From a virus: a stretch of DNA of 64,000 nt. How positions within the stretch are numbered: the stretch's first letter is position 1; each line of letters starts with the position of its first letter. Positions 40,980-49,433 of this stretch are shown one piece after another. The stretch covers positions 248,001 through 312,000 of IMG/VR virus record IMGVR_UViG_3300042308_001511. One strand, given 5' to 3'. The notes beneath the pieces were generated by a model. It saw only the letters and a list, made by a program, of their open reading frames with translations. It did not search any database and was not told the DNA's origin. The position numbers and the translations under genes are program-made.

Positions 40980-41203
40980 ATTCCAAGTTGTTTCAGTTTC
41001 TCTTCTCTGTACTCGTCGGGCTCCAGGAATTGTAGGTGTCTGTTGTGAACGACCAGCTCGTACTCGGTCCCGTCGACGGTGAAGAAGACTAAGGTATAGT
41101 ATTTGTTCGAGAATTCCGACTTGTAGAGACCACCACAGATGAGCGGCTCGTAACTGTAGTCCTTCAGCGTCGCGTCGTCCGATATGACCTTTACGTATTT
41201 CAT
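40976..41203 (-). CDS. Small tailed protein
   Basis: 75 residues, beta pattern (YYTLVFFTVDGTEYELV), tail REEKLKQLGI. ATGA overlaps on both sides. Confidence 0.75.
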   Translation of the reverse strand: MKYVKVISDDATLKDYSYEPLICGGLYKSEFSNKYYTLVFFTVDGTEYELVVHNRHLQFLEPDEYREEKLKQLGI

Positions 41204-41430
41204 ATCCCTAGTTCTTTTAGTCTCCGTTCCCTTTGTATCGCCAGGTACTCCTTGATTGGGTAGGACCAGTAGCCGACTCCGTCGTAGAATATGCTGAATG
41301 TGTCGGTCCCCACGTCGCTTACGACGCCTTCTACACCCACGAAACGGTTCATACCTCTATTGTAGTTAAGGATTGCCGAGTTATTGAATGCGGGGAATTT
41401 GAATCCTTTCGCTATGTCTCCTATCTTCAT
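41200..41430 (-). CDS. KGF-family tailed protein
   Basis: 76 residues: KIGDIAKGFKF, FVGVEGVVSDV, YWSYPIKEYLAI, tail RERRLKELGI. Paralogue of 40722 and 41427; ATGA-coupled. Confidence 0.75.
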   Translation of the reverse strand: MKIGDIAKGFKFPAFNNSAILNYNRGMNRFVGVEGVVSDVGTDTFSIFYDGVGYWSYPIKEYLAIQRERRLKELGI

Positions 41431-41702
41431 ATCCCAAGTTCTTTAAGTTTTTCTTCTCTCTGCAATACCAGGTATTCGTCCAGAGGATAGATCCAGTGCT
41501 GCATGTTTGGTTCTGCTGGCATTACGCGAAATGTATCTACGTGTATGGGTGTACCGATAAAGCCTATGACCAGCTCGTTCATTTTCGGCCTGACCTGCCT
41601 CGCGATACCTTCCACGCCCACGAACTGTTCCATTAGGTCGTTCCAGTGAACCCCACTCGAGTTTTCGAACCGGAATCCTTTTGCCTTGTCTCCACGCTTA
41701 AT
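41427..41702 (-). CDS. KGF-family tailed protein
   Basis: 91 residues from the ATG at 41702, chosen by alignment (MIKRGDKAKGFRF) with paralogues. FVGVEGI, HWIYPLDEYLVL and tail REEKLKELGI. Confidence 0.75.
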   Translation of the reverse strand: MKRGDKAKGFRFENSSGVHWNDLMEQFVGVEGIARQVRPKMNELVIGFIGTPIHVDTFRVMPAEPNMQHWIYPLDEYLVLQREEKLKELGI

Positions 41703-41712
41703 CATCTTTCTA

Positions 41713-41958
41713 TCAAAAATGGTCTGGATCATAAAAGTCTCTATCTATGAATATAAGATCAGAGACCGGTATTGTTTTATAACCATCATCGAATGTTTTA
41801 TTGTTTAGAATAAATGCTGTGCCGAAGTCAAACGAATAATCTGAATTTTGAACGCAGCATATCTTATAGGTATTATCATTGTAATTGTATGATACTTTGA
41901 CAATATCACCTTCTAATACTTCTATGGCAGTGTCTTTGTATTTGAGCTTTATTTTCAT
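41713..41958 (-). CDS. Small hypothetical beta protein
   Basis: 81 residues, beta-rich, no tail (ends DRDFYDPDHF). Function unknown. Confidence 0.65.
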   Translation of the reverse strand: MKIKLKYKDTAIEVLEGDIVKVSYNYNDNTYKICCVQNSDYSFDFGTAFILNNKTFDDGYKTIPVSDLIFIDRDFYDPDHF

Positions 41959-42020
41959 GGCAGTTTATGTATTAAAATTTTATTTGATCTCGACTTATCT
42001 CGCTCAGAGCAATGCCACAA

Positions 42021-42362
42021 TCATATTCCTATTTCTTTTAGTTTTTCTTCTCTATCTCTTCTTAATATCTCATTATCAAAAGGTATCCAATTTTCATCAA
42101 AGCTATACTTATAGATTTTCTTATTATCTTGCCAAATAAGATAAGAAGAAAACTTAACTACATTACCAAGATAGTCTACTCCTGTAAAAGCTTCTTTGTG
42201 TATGCTTTTTCCAAAACCCACTTTTTGAGTTTCTATATCCCTGATTATTTTTAATAAATCTTCAAAATCAATATCTCGCTCTATAATTTCTTCGCCAGTA
42301 GTTGATATATACTCACCGGGCTTTAAAAACTTTATTTTAAGTATTTTCTCTATTTCCATCAT
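42021..42362 (-). CDS. Small tailed protein
   Basis: 113 residues; tail DREEKLKEIGI. ATGA overlap with upstream gene 42359. Confidence 0.7.
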   Translation of the reverse strand: MMEIEKILKIKFLKPGEYISTTGEEIIERDIDFEDLLKIIRDIETQKVGFGKSIHKEAFTGVDYLGNVVKFSSYLIWQDNKKIYKYSFDENWIPFDNEILRRDREEKLKEIGI

Positions 42363-42637
42363 ATCCCTAATTCTTTTATTCTTTCTTCTCTATACCATGA
42401 CACCGGCATGAAGTAGGGATCGAACCAGGGTTCGATCCCAGGCGTGACCACAAGGTTCTCGTCGACCCACTGCTCTATCCAGTTACAGGTTAGACCATCG
42501 TCGGATTTGAGCTTGTAGATCCATTGTCCAAATGAGTCGAGCGCTCGGTCAGTTATCTCGTATGTCTTTCCCAGGACGAGGGTGTTATAGTTTTCCTCAC
42601 CTTTCGTGCATATTACTCGTTCTCCTATTTCTAACAT
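42359..42637 (-). CDS. Small tailed SH3-like protein
   Basis: 92 residues: VLGKTYEITDR pattern as in the SH3-like group, WYREERIKELGI tail. Confidence 0.7.
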   Translation of the reverse strand: MLEIGERVICTKGEENYNTLVLGKTYEITDRALDSFGQWIYKLKSDDGLTCNWIEQWVDENLVVTPGIEPWFDPYFMPVSWYREERIKELGI

Positions 42638-42638
42638 A

Positions 42639-42932
42639 TTACCATTTCTTTCTAAGACCTTCTTTTATCTCTGGATGGTATTTGTCCACTAGGCGTTCGA
42701 ACTGACCGTGGTGAAGCCCGTAGATAGGTATTCCACCCTCTCCGCAATAGATTTTTATTACGTGCCCGAACGCTATTACTAACTTCGCATGCCTTACGAT
42801 GTCTTCTGGGTCCGGTAGGCGAGCTCCTATGAAGAACCCGTCGTGGTCGTCTATCTGATCAGCAAGGTCTTTGGCCATAATTTCCAAAGTACCATACTTT
42901 ACTTGTTTGAGTATGTCTGTTACTTCCATCAT
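42639..42932 (-). CDS. Small hypothetical protein
   Basis: 97 residues with helical N-terminus and GHVIKIYCGEGGIPIYGL. No tail. Family not recognised. Confidence 0.65.
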   Translation of the reverse strand: MMEVTDILKQVKYGTLEIMAKDLADQIDDHDGFFIGARLPDPEDIVRHAKLVIAFGHVIKIYCGEGGIPIYGLHHGQFERLVDKYHPEIKEGLRKKW

Positions 42933-42933
42933 C

Positions 42934-43260
42934 CTATAAGTGTTTCTGTGTATATGGAATAATTTCTATTCCTATTGTAACTAAGGCAAACTGAATCATC
43001 TCGTCATCCATATTTAGTTCTCGTATATGATCCGGGTTTCTGACTACACGGTTGGCAGTCTGCAGAGCAGTAAGTTCAGGTGTGAATTTTTTTAGATCCG
43101 TTTTTATAGCGTTTATCTGATCGTTATTTAGTACCTGGACTATTTTGTATAGTTCGATAATACGCTCTCTGGTCGATTTTTCTTTGATGAGGTCTAATTT
43201 CCTTTTCAGGTTCTTGGTAGCCAGTCGTGTTATAAAGTCTTTTTTTCTCGTATCCGTCAT
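42934..43260 (-). CDS. Hypothetical helical basic protein
   Basis: 108 residues, strongly helical and basic at the N-terminus (KKDFITRLATKNLKRKL). First gene of the 43260-40299 train, transcribed from the promoter at 43303. Confidence 0.65.
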   Translation of the reverse strand: MTDTRKKDFITRLATKNLKRKLDLIKEKSTRERIIELYKIVQVLNNDQINAIKTDLKKFTPELTALQTANRVVRNPDHIRELNMDDEMIQFALVTIGIEIIPYTQKHL

Positions 43261-43302
43261 CGTCGTTCGTTTCTAGCATCGCGTGATACGCTCTGCGTTA
43301 TA

Positions 43303-43314
43303 CTACAAATATAG
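43303..43314 (-). promoter_or_regulatory. Host-type promoter CTATATTTGTAG
   Basis: -7 element about 43 nt upstream of the ATG at 43260; drives the train of ~12 small genes. Confidence 0.65.
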
Positions 43315-43331
43315 TAAAAACTTACGGGAAT

Positions 43332-43634
43332 TTATATGCCGAGTTCGTTTATTCTTTCATGTCTTGTAATCTCTATGTAGTCAGCGATTGGGTAGGTCCA
43401 ATAATCATAATTTTGAAAATGAAGCAGATCAGACAAATTCCTGAGGTTCATGAACTTTACTACAAATGTCTCCTCCTTTACCTCAGCAACTTCACCCTCT
43501 TCACCAACGTAGAGATCCATGCTGGGGTGGTAGTTCAGCCCGGTCGTTTTGTCTATTGAAAAGGTGGTCTCAGATCCGTCACCTATTTTCTCTCCGAACT
43601 TGAACCCCTTTACTTTGTCTCCTACTTTTATCAT
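43332..43634 (-). CDS. KGF-family tailed protein
   Basis: 100 residues from the ATG at 43634 (aligns as MIKVGDKVKGFKF). LYVGEEGEVAEV, YWTYPIADYIEI, tail RHERINELGI. Confidence 0.75.
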   Translation of the reverse strand: MIKVGDKVKGFKFGEKIGDGSETTFSIDKTTGLNYHPSMDLYVGEEGEVAEVKEETFVVKFMNLRNLSDLLHFQNYDYWTYPIADYIEITRHERINELGI

Positions 43635-43635
43635 A

Positions 43636-44397
43636 TCAATGTGGTACAATGATTGTCTTGCCCTCACCCTTCTTTACATGTTCTCTCTCGTTCAGTATCC
43701 TCTTTATAGCAGCGTTCCCAATACCTCTGTTCCTTTTCATTCCTGCCTTATACATCTTCAATAACCTCTCAGTCGATAACTTCTCTAGTCTTTTGTCCTC
43801 GGGTCTCTTATCCTTCTGTGCCAATGGCTTGGCTTTCTCTACCTTTCTTTTGGAGAGCTTGGTCCCGCAAACGTATCTGTGCTCGTCGTCGCCTACCCTG
43901 ACCGACCATAGCTGGTAGCCTTTATCCTCGTTTTGGTGCTTGAAGGTGATTGTGGCGTGGTGTCCATTATAGTAGACTGGCTCACCTACGGTGAATGAGT
44001 TGGCCCACTCCATTTTTACCTGACGGATCTCTTCTTTGAAGTTAATCCCAGGTGGAACCATAATGTTTCGCCAGGTCGTTGTCTTACCTGAACGTAGCTC
44101 TTCCAGGCGTTTTTGCTGCTCGTCCGAGTATATGATACTCTCGATGTCGAAGGTCTCTTCCAGGTCTTCCCCTTTGTTGTCCAGCAGGTCTTCTATGAGT
44201 GAGTTCCTAATCTCGGCTTTGATGTCGAGGTGGTCGATGTGTATGTAGTCAACCAGGAATGAAGGTTCGTGGTTATACATTGATATCTTTATGTAGTGTG
44301 CGATGTGTGTGCCCTCGTGCCTCTCTAAACTGAGAAGCTTGTGGAATCCGGATACCCTGCTTCGGACTAAGTCCTCTATTCTCTTACTGTGTTCCAT
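43636..44397 (-). CDS. Hypothetical protein
   Basis: 253 residues. Helical acidic N-terminal half; KOW/SH3-like centre (FTVGEPVYYNGHHATITF); very basic C-terminus. Possibly nucleic-acid binding. No named family. Confidence 0.65.
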   Translation of the reverse strand: MEHSKRIEDLVRSRVSGFHKLLSLERHEGTHIAHYIKISMYNHEPSFLVDYIHIDHLDIKAEIRNSLIEDLLDNKGEDLEETFDIESIIYSDEQQKRLEELRSGKTTTWRNIMVPPGINFKEEIRQVKMEWANSFTVGEPVYYNGHHATITFKHQNEDKGYQLWSVRVGDDEHRYVCGTKLSKRKVEKAKPLAQKDKRPEDKRLEKLSTERLLKMYKAGMKRNRGIGNAAIKRILNEREHVKKGEGKTIIVPH

Positions 44398-44418
44398 TTA
44401 TTCTAGTATTTCGTCAGT

Positions 44419-44679
44419 TTATGTGTTTAGAATTTTTTCAAGGACCTTACCATCTTCGTAATAGAAGTGTGATAAAGTCCAGCCTTTTTCTATACAGATT
44501 TTATCGATGTATTCATCTAATATAGATTCTCTTTGACCACAAAGTAAAGAATCATAATCTTTTACCTCATCCTTTATCAATCGTTTGGCCTCTCTTACGA
44601 TGTTCTTACGATGTTTCAATGTCATTGGTCCTTTCATATCAGATGTGTTTAGAAAATAAAGATAAGAATTATATTCCAA
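44419..44679 (-). CDS. Small hypothetical protein
   Basis: 86 residues, helical, basic middle (KHRKNIVREAKRLIKDE). Divergent from the leader gene at 44704. Confidence 0.6.
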   Translation of the reverse strand: MEYNSYLYFLNTSDMKGPMTLKHRKNIVREAKRLIKDEVKDYDSLLCGQRESILDEYIDKICIEKGWTLSHFYYEDGKVLEKILNT

Positions 44680-44688
44680 TTTTTGATT

Positions 44689-44701
44689 AATATATATAAA
44701 C
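44689..44701 (+). promoter_or_regulatory. Late-type promoter AATATATATAAAC
   Basis: Late-like element immediately before the ATG at 44704. Confidence 0.5.
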
Positions 44702-44703
44702 GT

Positions 44704-45138
44704 ATGAGATACATAAAGCTTTACGAGGATTTCTCCGCATCGGATTTGGACCAGGTGATGATGTCCATCTGCGACGACATGTCGTTTAGTCTCTACTACG
44801 AGGGTAATCTGTCCAGGGTCTACACGGTCGATGGGCGGGTTGACGACACCGACCTGTCCAGGTGGAAGGACTACCTCGGTAGCGAGTGGACCATACTTGT
44901 GAACACACTTGTCAATAATAGCTGCGTGACGTTTGTTAGGGGAGACGAGGGTGTTTTCCCTGCGGTAAAAGAGATGTTGATGAAGTTATGGCCAACGAAG
45001 AGGTCGATAGATTACAATGGATTTGGTGGTGTTGATACGAACTGGTTCAGGATCAGGAGAGATCTGATATGGTACTTCGATCTCAGCTCGTCACAGGCAA
45101 GAACTTTGTTGAAGGATCACTACGAAGAGGCAGAGTGA
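44704..45138 (+). CDS. Leader-bearing protein, paralogue family A
   Basis: 144 residues from the ATG at 44704; an upstream ATG would translate promoter sequence. MRYIKLYEDFSASDLDQVMM and SICDDMSF are nearly the same as in the 51307 protein (paralogues). GC-rich. Function unknown. Confidence 0.75.
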   Translation: MRYIKLYEDFSASDLDQVMMSICDDMSFSLYYEGNLSRVYTVDGRVDDTDLSRWKDYLGSEWTILVNTLVNNSCVTFVRGDEGVFPAVKEMLMKLWPTKRSIDYNGFGGVDTNWFRIRRDLIWYFDLSSSQARTLLKDHYEEAE

Positions 45139-45453
45139 TCAAATCCCAATCTCCGATAGTCTACAATCTCTTAGAAGCTCTTTGAATACCAATATATCGA
45201 CTTCCAATGTATTGTCAAAGCAAATATCATCGGGCATGCTTTGGAGCTTATTGTCTTTATATACGAAATAGCATTTGTTAGGATCTAAAAGAATCGATTC
45301 TGTAATCTCTCTTATGGCTCTTTCTTCAGATACTCGCCATTTATTGAATGATCCTTTTTCATAGTCCCACTGATAGTCGACCCAGCGAATGAATCTTTTT
45401 CCAAGGCGTTCTCTCTTTTCGCTTTTGATGGCGTTTAAAAGGCTCTCACTCAT
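45139..45453 (-). CDS. Small tailed protein
   Basis: 104 residues, basic N-terminal half, tail LRDCRLSEIGI. ATGA overlap with 45450. Converges with the family A gene without gap. Confidence 0.7.
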   Translation of the reverse strand: MSESLLNAIKSEKRERLGKRFIRWVDYQWDYEKGSFNKWRVSEERAIREITESILLDPNKCYFVYKDNKLQSMPDDICFDNTLEVDILVFKELLRDCRLSEIGI

Positions 45454-46004
45454 ATCCCAAGACTTGATATTTTATCGTCTCTCTTTCCCTCTACGTCCAG
45501 GTACCCTTCTTTTTTCATTAGCCTTTCTACGAATTCTCGTTTTCTCTTACGTTCTTCTTTTTCTGCTATCTCGTCTTTGTATCTGGTATCAAGGTATTTC
45601 TTTATGGTCTCCATTAAGCTGTATTTGTCTAGGTCGAATTTGCCTATTTCTTTACAGGAGAAGATACCTTGTTTCACCAATAGTCCTTCTAACTCGTCTT
45701 CGTCGATGATTAGTTCAAACTCTCCCATAGTAGAGTGGTACAGTCTCTTTCTCTTTTGAAATGAAATCATAAAGAAAGCGGTGAAGATTATTCTTCCACT
45801 ATCCTCAAAGAGTTTGTTTGTGACTCCACCTAAAAAGAGCATCATAACGGTTATTAGGATTCCTATAATAGACATTCCTATAACTGCACCAATAGTGACT
45901 TCGAATTTGGTTTCTTGTGCCATAGCGTATATAAGGCCTATGGCAGGAGCTGTTACGAATGCTATTCCAATTAGTGTGAATATTAATCTTTTTAAGTGTC
46001 TCAT
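45450..46004 (-). CDS. Two-helix membrane protein with tail
   Basis: 184 residues. Membrane segments near 8-28 and 40-62, then a long charged cytoplasmic part with coiled-coil character, ending KRDDKISSLGI. Confidence 0.7.
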   Translation of the reverse strand: MRHLKRLIFTLIGIAFVTAPAIGLIYAMAQETKFEVTIGAVIGMSIIGILITVMMLFLGGVTNKLFEDSGRIIFTAFFMISFQKRKRLYHSTMGEFELIIDEDELEGLLVKQGIFSCKEIGKFDLDKYSLMETIKKYLDTRYKDEIAEKEERKRKREFVERLMKKEGYLDVEGKRDDKISSLGI

Positions 46005-46032
46005 TCTGTCTTATAATTAAAAAATAACAAAA

Positions 46033-46118
46033 ATACATATGGATAAAGTTCCTGATCCATGTACCACTGAGGGAACTTTTAGTTTGTTCGGTTTCATTTC
46101 ATGGTCATCCATATGTAT
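46033..46118 (-). ncRNA. Candidate structured small RNA
   Basis: A perfect 12-bp outer stem (ATACATATGGAT with ATCCATATGTAT) encloses a perfect 8-bp inner repeat (AAAGTTCC/GGAACTTT). A host-type promoter (46144-46155) lies just upstream on the minus strand and a T-rich run follows the outer stem. A 31-residue frame (ATG in the outer stem) also exists. Either a small RNA with terminator or a 5' regulatory leader of the 46004 operon. Confidence 0.45.
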
Positions 46119-46143
46119 TGTGTATTCAGTACAATGTTTTACA

Positions 46144-46155
46144 ATACAAATATAG
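46144..46155 (-). promoter_or_regulatory. Host-type promoter CTATATTTGTAT
   Basis: -7 element upstream of the hairpin region and the 46004 gene. Confidence 0.6.
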
Positions 46156-46167
46156 TGTTTTTATTTA

Positions 46168-46659
46168 TTAAATACCAATCTCCAACAATTTTTTATCTCT
46201 TCTTATTTGGACATAGTCGAAGTATTCATCGATTACCCTTACGGTGTGTTCGAACGCCGGCTTACCTCTGAGGTGGTTGTTTCTCGCTTCGCTTATCGCA
46301 GCACCCATCTTATAGAACTCTTCATATGAAGTTAAACAAAATGCTACGGTATGTACATCATCACCTTTTATAATTGCGTGTGGTACCATCACTTCTTTCA
46401 CATAAAGTCGTTTTACTTCTTCTATCGTCAGATATCCAGGTATGACCTCGTGAAGGTTCTCTTTGGTATATCCTTTTCTGATCCATTCTCTAGCTCCGGC
46501 TATGAGCTTGGTCTTTTCCCAGTACCTGTCGTAGTCTGTTATGAATTCGACTTTTCTTTGTATTATACCAATAACATCATATTCTTTCCCTTCTTCGAAG
46601 ATTGTTCCACCCGTAAAAGAATGATTGATCATTTTTTCGTTAGTACATCTCAGTCTCAT
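46168..46659 (-). CDS. Hypothetical tailed protein
   Basis: 163 residues from the ATG at 46659 (ATGA overlap). FEEGKEYDVIG resembles the SH3-like N-terminal domain; helical middle; tail RRDKKLLEIGI. Confidence 0.7.
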   Translation of the reverse strand: MRLRCTNEKMINHSFTGGTIFEEGKEYDVIGIIQRKVEFITDYDRYWEKTKLIAGAREWIRKGYTKENLHEVIPGYLTIEEVKRLYVKEVMVPHAIIKGDDVHTVAFCLTSYEEFYKMGAAISEARNNHLRGKPAFEHTVRVIDEYFDYVQIRRDKKLLEIGI

Positions 46660-46871
46660 ATCCCAATCTCTTTTAGTTGCAGCTCTCGCCATTCTTCTGG
46701 CGTCCAGAACCAGGTTCCTATGAAATCAACGCCTTTGGCTATTTTGAGTCCATAGAACCATTTCTTTTGGTCTTTCTCTCGTATAATCATAATGGCGTTT
46801 TGTACATAAACACCTTCATATACTTCACCTTTTCTGAAACCATTGTGAGTATGTTTACATATTAGTTTCAT
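46656..46871 (-). CDS. Small tailed SH3-like protein
   Basis: 71 residues from the ATG at 46871 (ATGA overlap with 46868). FRKGEVYEGVYV, TWFWTPEEWRE, tail RELQLKEIGI. Confidence 0.7.
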   Translation of the reverse strand: MKLICKHTHNGFRKGEVYEGVYVQNAIMIIREKDQKKWFYGLKIAKGVDFIGTWFWTPEEWRELQLKEIGI

Positions 46872-47185
46872 AGAGGCATTGTTATTTGTTGACCTTCTTC
46901 GAAATCGATATCGGTTATGAACTCTACTTTGATCCAATCTTCTGTATAGTGTCTTTGATATTCTTCTTTGACTTCTCCTATGAAATCGTGTTCGACCCAT
47001 CTATAGTCTTTTATCTGTAGCCCCTTAGTGATAATATTTACTTTGAGTGGCTTCCAATCTGGATTGACCAGGTTTATATCGGTGATGATGGCTTTGATAG
47101 GTGTATCAACGTCAGGGAACTTTATAGTCACCTGACGCTTGCCGTTGGCTATCTCCTGGAGGAGCTGGTTGAATGAGTATTCCAT
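46868..47185 (-). CDS. Small hypothetical protein
   Basis: 105 residues, beta-rich (RQVTIKFPDVDTPIKAIITDI), no tail. First of a short coupled group. Confidence 0.65.
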   Translation of the reverse strand: MEYSFNQLLQEIANGKRQVTIKFPDVDTPIKAIITDINLVNPDWKPLKVNIITKGLQIKDYRWVEHDFIGEVKEEYQRHYTEDWIKVEFITDIDFEEGQQITMPL

Positions 47186-47208
47186 ATCACAAATATTGTT
47201 AATGCATT

Positions 47209-47490
47209 TTATTTTAATTTTCGTAGACCATAGAATATAAATGCTTTTTCAATCTGTTCTAAACTATATCCTTTAGATTCTTCACCGTTATTAAATTTTT
47301 TCTCTAAATCATTCATCTTTCTAGTTATACCAAATAACATAAATCTTGACGAAACTAATTTAGTATACACCACTTGATTATAATCAGTAAAATCTATGGT
47401 TTTAGACTTCTCTCTGACTATATCAACACATAAATCCCACGTAATTCTTTCTTGTGGTGATAAACTATTAAGTAAATTGGTATAACTCAT
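47209..47490 (-). CDS. Small helical hypothetical protein
   Basis: 93 residues, helical, no leader or tail. Family not recognised. Confidence 0.6.
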   Translation of the reverse strand: MSYTNLLNSLSPQERITWDLCVDIVREKSKTIDFTDYNQVVYTKLVSSRFMLFGITRKMNDLEKKFNNGEESKGYSLEQIEKAFIFYGLRKLK

Positions 47491-47523
47491 ATTGTACAGA
47501 TTTTAGTAGTGAACTTCGCGAAC

Positions 47524-47811
47524 TCAGTATTCCGCTCCGGAATTTTCCAATACATAATCGAACCAGTCTTCTGGCATGTCGTCGCAGTTTCCAGCGATTG
47601 CATCTGCTAGTACTTTGTTTCTATCTGAATACCCTTCGGCATCAATCACTTCTTTTATGATTGCTGCGGCGTCTTCTTTGGATAGTGTCTTTACGAAGTC
47701 GGTGATGGGTGTGATGTTCATTACTTCGTAGGGTCCTTTGTCGTCAAAGGAATATGTACCGAATCGGGTTAAGGCTTCGGTTAGTTTTTGTAAGATGTTT
47801 TCTGCGGTCAT
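47524..47811 (-). CDS. Small hypothetical protein after the tRNA-like element
   Basis: 95 residues from the ATG at 47811; the longer frame runs through the tRNA-like element and is rejected. Acidic, helical. Confidence 0.65.
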   Translation of the reverse strand: MTAENILQKLTEALTRFGTYSFDDKGPYEVMNITPITDFVKTLSKEDAAAIIKEVIDAEGYSDRNKVLADAIAGNCDDMPEDWFDYVLENSGAEY

Positions 47812-47840
47812 GTTTAGAGTTTTTATTTTAAAATTTTTAG

Positions 47841-47955
47841 AGTCAGGACAAGATTCGAACTTGTTATAAGAGAGGTCACTTACCGCTGATGGGACTTTCA
47901 CCATCACCCTCTGTATTGCCATACCACGTTGCGTCTACCAATTCCGCCACCTGAC
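47841..47955 (-). tRNA. tRNA-Leu-like element with an oversized central region
   Basis: The ends pair as an acceptor (GTCAGG with CCTGAC). The 5' part has a leucine-type D arm (GGCGGAATTGGTAGACGC) and the 3' part a T arm (ACAAGTTCGAATCTTGT). Between them are about 66 nt, some 35 more than a normal leucine tRNA, and no convincing 5-bp/7-nt anticodon arm was found; an AGAGG...CCTCT stem encloses much of the extra sequence. Could be an intron-bearing, degenerate or tRNA-like regulatory RNA. Isotype uncertain. Confidence 0.5.
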
Positions 47956-47957
47956 TA

Positions 47958-47969
47958 TTCAAAGATAAG
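47958..47969 (-). promoter_or_regulatory. Host-type promoter CTTATCTTTGAA
   Basis: TAnnTTTG match just upstream of the tRNA-like element. Confidence 0.5.
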
Positions 47970-47977
47970 AATTATCC

Positions 47978-48661
47978 CTAATAAAATCTAAGTAAGATTG
48001 TTTTTTCTCCAGAGCGTGCAAATATAAAATCTTTGTATAATATCTCACTATTCGAGAATATACCGTAAATGTAATCCTCCTCAAAGTCTGCCTCGTAAAT
48101 CTCTTCAGTGGTCATAACCCTTCTACCCCTCTTACCAAATATGAAATTAGAGTCCTCTATAAGAACCATTTGATTCTCGTTTACGTGATCCATCACATAG
48201 TCACCATCATCATCACGTGTTGTCTGTTTATTTGACTGTCCCAAAAAGTCACTAAGATCAAACTCTATTGCTAATGAGTTCCTACATTCATAGATATTGT
48301 ACAACTCTTTGTATCCATACTCCTTAACGGTATCTGCAGGGTCATATACAATAAACTTTCCACCTACCGTTTTTAGTACCACCCAATGTTTTATGTTACC
48401 GTAGTAAACTGCAAGCATCCAAACTTTGTCGGGGTTTTGTAAGAAATAATTGAGAGGAGTTTCCGCCATAACCCGGTGCTTTATACCGAGTTTATTTATT
48501 ATGTCATGCATTCTTGGCCAAGGTGTGCCACCGATTCTGGTAGGAGACATATCGAATATATCTTGTATACCCAGTTCTTCTCGGTAACCAACAGCACTCA
48601 TAATCATTCTGAGAGACGTTGGTCCACAAGATGATCCACAATTTTGGTTAAGGTGTTTCAT
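47978..48661 (-). CDS. Papain-like C39-family cysteine protease candidate
   Basis: 227 residues. Gln6, Cys12 (QNCGSSCGPTSLRMI), His92 (IKHWVVL) and Asp107 (IVYDPAD) form the order of a C39 peptidase triad with oxyanion Gln. C39 domains cleave double-glycine leaders or other peptides. The start MKHLNQN partly echoes the phage leader. It follows the GNAT gene by 1 base, sharing its late promoter, so it is probably a late or virion-linked protease. Confidence 0.7.
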   Translation of the reverse strand: MKHLNQNCGSSCGPTSLRMIMSAVGYREELGIQDIFDMSPTRIGGTPWPRMHDIINKLGIKHRVMAETPLNYFLQNPDKVWMLAVYYGNIKHWVVLKTVGGKFIVYDPADTVKEYGYKELYNIYECRNSLAIEFDLSDFLGQSNKQTTRDDDGDYVMDHVNENQMVLIEDSNFIFGKRGRRVMTTEEIYEADFEEDYIYGIFSNSEILYKDFIFARSGEKTILLRFY

Positions 48662-49372
48662 TTAGAATAAGTTTAAGTATTGAGTTATTTCTTTTATCTC
48701 TTCAGGGTCAAAGGCACTTAGTAGTTCATCACCTTGTATTTCTTCCAAACTTTTCCCTTCTTTAGCGAGTTCTTCTATGTAGTCCGCTGCTGACTTTTTA
48801 TTGGTCTCGTAGAATGCGAGGTGTTCAGTTGTTGGATACTTATCGATTGTACCGTCGTATACTTCTATGGTGAAGTAAACACCATCTAAGTCGTTAAAGA
48901 GTTTCCTACTTTTCAACCAGTGATCTATGTTCTTTAGTCCGTGGAATGCTTGGCCCCATATGAACTTTACATCCGGTCTTGGGTTTTCTTTGTAGTAGTA
49001 TTTAAGCATGTGTCCAATACCTTTTTCTTTATGGTCTGGATGCACAAATAAAGAAACACCTTCTATACCTGTAGAGTCGTCACCTTCAAAGTCGTAGAAG
49101 TTACCGATTATGACTGGGAGCTTTGTTTTTTTGAGTATATACCCACCTACAATTTCACCGTTTATTTCTGCTACAATTGAAACTGAATAATCAAGTTTAT
49201 TGATAGAGTATTGGTCGTGTTTTTCTTTGGTCTTTGGATCTGCTAAGTCGCCCCAGAATTTACCAAAGTATTGGAACTTAATATCCATACAGGTTCTCAC
49301 ATCGGCTTCAGTCATTGGTCTTATCGTTATGCCTTTGTTTAGAAATCCTTCGTATGTTTTCAGTATTTTCAT
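48662..49372 (-). CDS. Leader-bearing GNAT acetyltransferase
   Basis: 236 residues. Leader MKILKTYEGFLNK, then a GNAT domain: ITIRPMTEADV, SIVAEINGEIVGGY, GVSLFVHPDHKEKGIGHML (acetyl-CoA pyrophosphate-binding loop in the form HKEKGIG). C-terminal helical extension. Could acetylate a host protein or amino group; with the leader, a candidate ejected effector (inference). Confidence 0.8.
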   Translation of the reverse strand: MKILKTYEGFLNKGITIRPMTEADVRTCMDIKFQYFGKFWGDLADPKTKEKHDQYSINKLDYSVSIVAEINGEIVGGYILKKTKLPVIIGNFYDFEGDDSTGIEGVSLFVHPDHKEKGIGHMLKYYYKENPRPDVKFIWGQAFHGLKNIDHWLKSRKLFNDLDGVYFTIEVYDGTIDKYPTTEHLAFYETNKKSAADYIEELAKEGKSLEEIQGDELLSAFDPEEIKEITQYLNLF

Positions 49373-49390
49373 AGGTGTGTTTTTATTTAT

Positions 49391-49403
49391 AGAGTATATA
49401 TTT
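49391..49403 (-). promoter_or_regulatory. Late-type promoter AAATATATACTCT
   Basis: Contains AATATATAC on the minus strand, about 19 nt before the ATG at 49372. Confidence 0.55.
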
Positions 49404-49433
49404 CACGTAGAAAATACGTTCTCTTTAGTAGCG

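Noticed and set aside
46033-46128. 31-residue protein gene in the nested-stem region
   Set aside because: Low-complexity hydrophobic end, start inside the stem, and the perfect pairing is better explained as structure; not excluded.
46872-47000. Arg-rich N-terminal extension of the 46656 gene
   Set aside because: Antiparallel-looking composition and overlap with 46868-47185; ATGA overlap supports the start at 46871.
47812-47922. Coding extension upstream of 47811
   Set aside because: It runs through the tRNA-like element.
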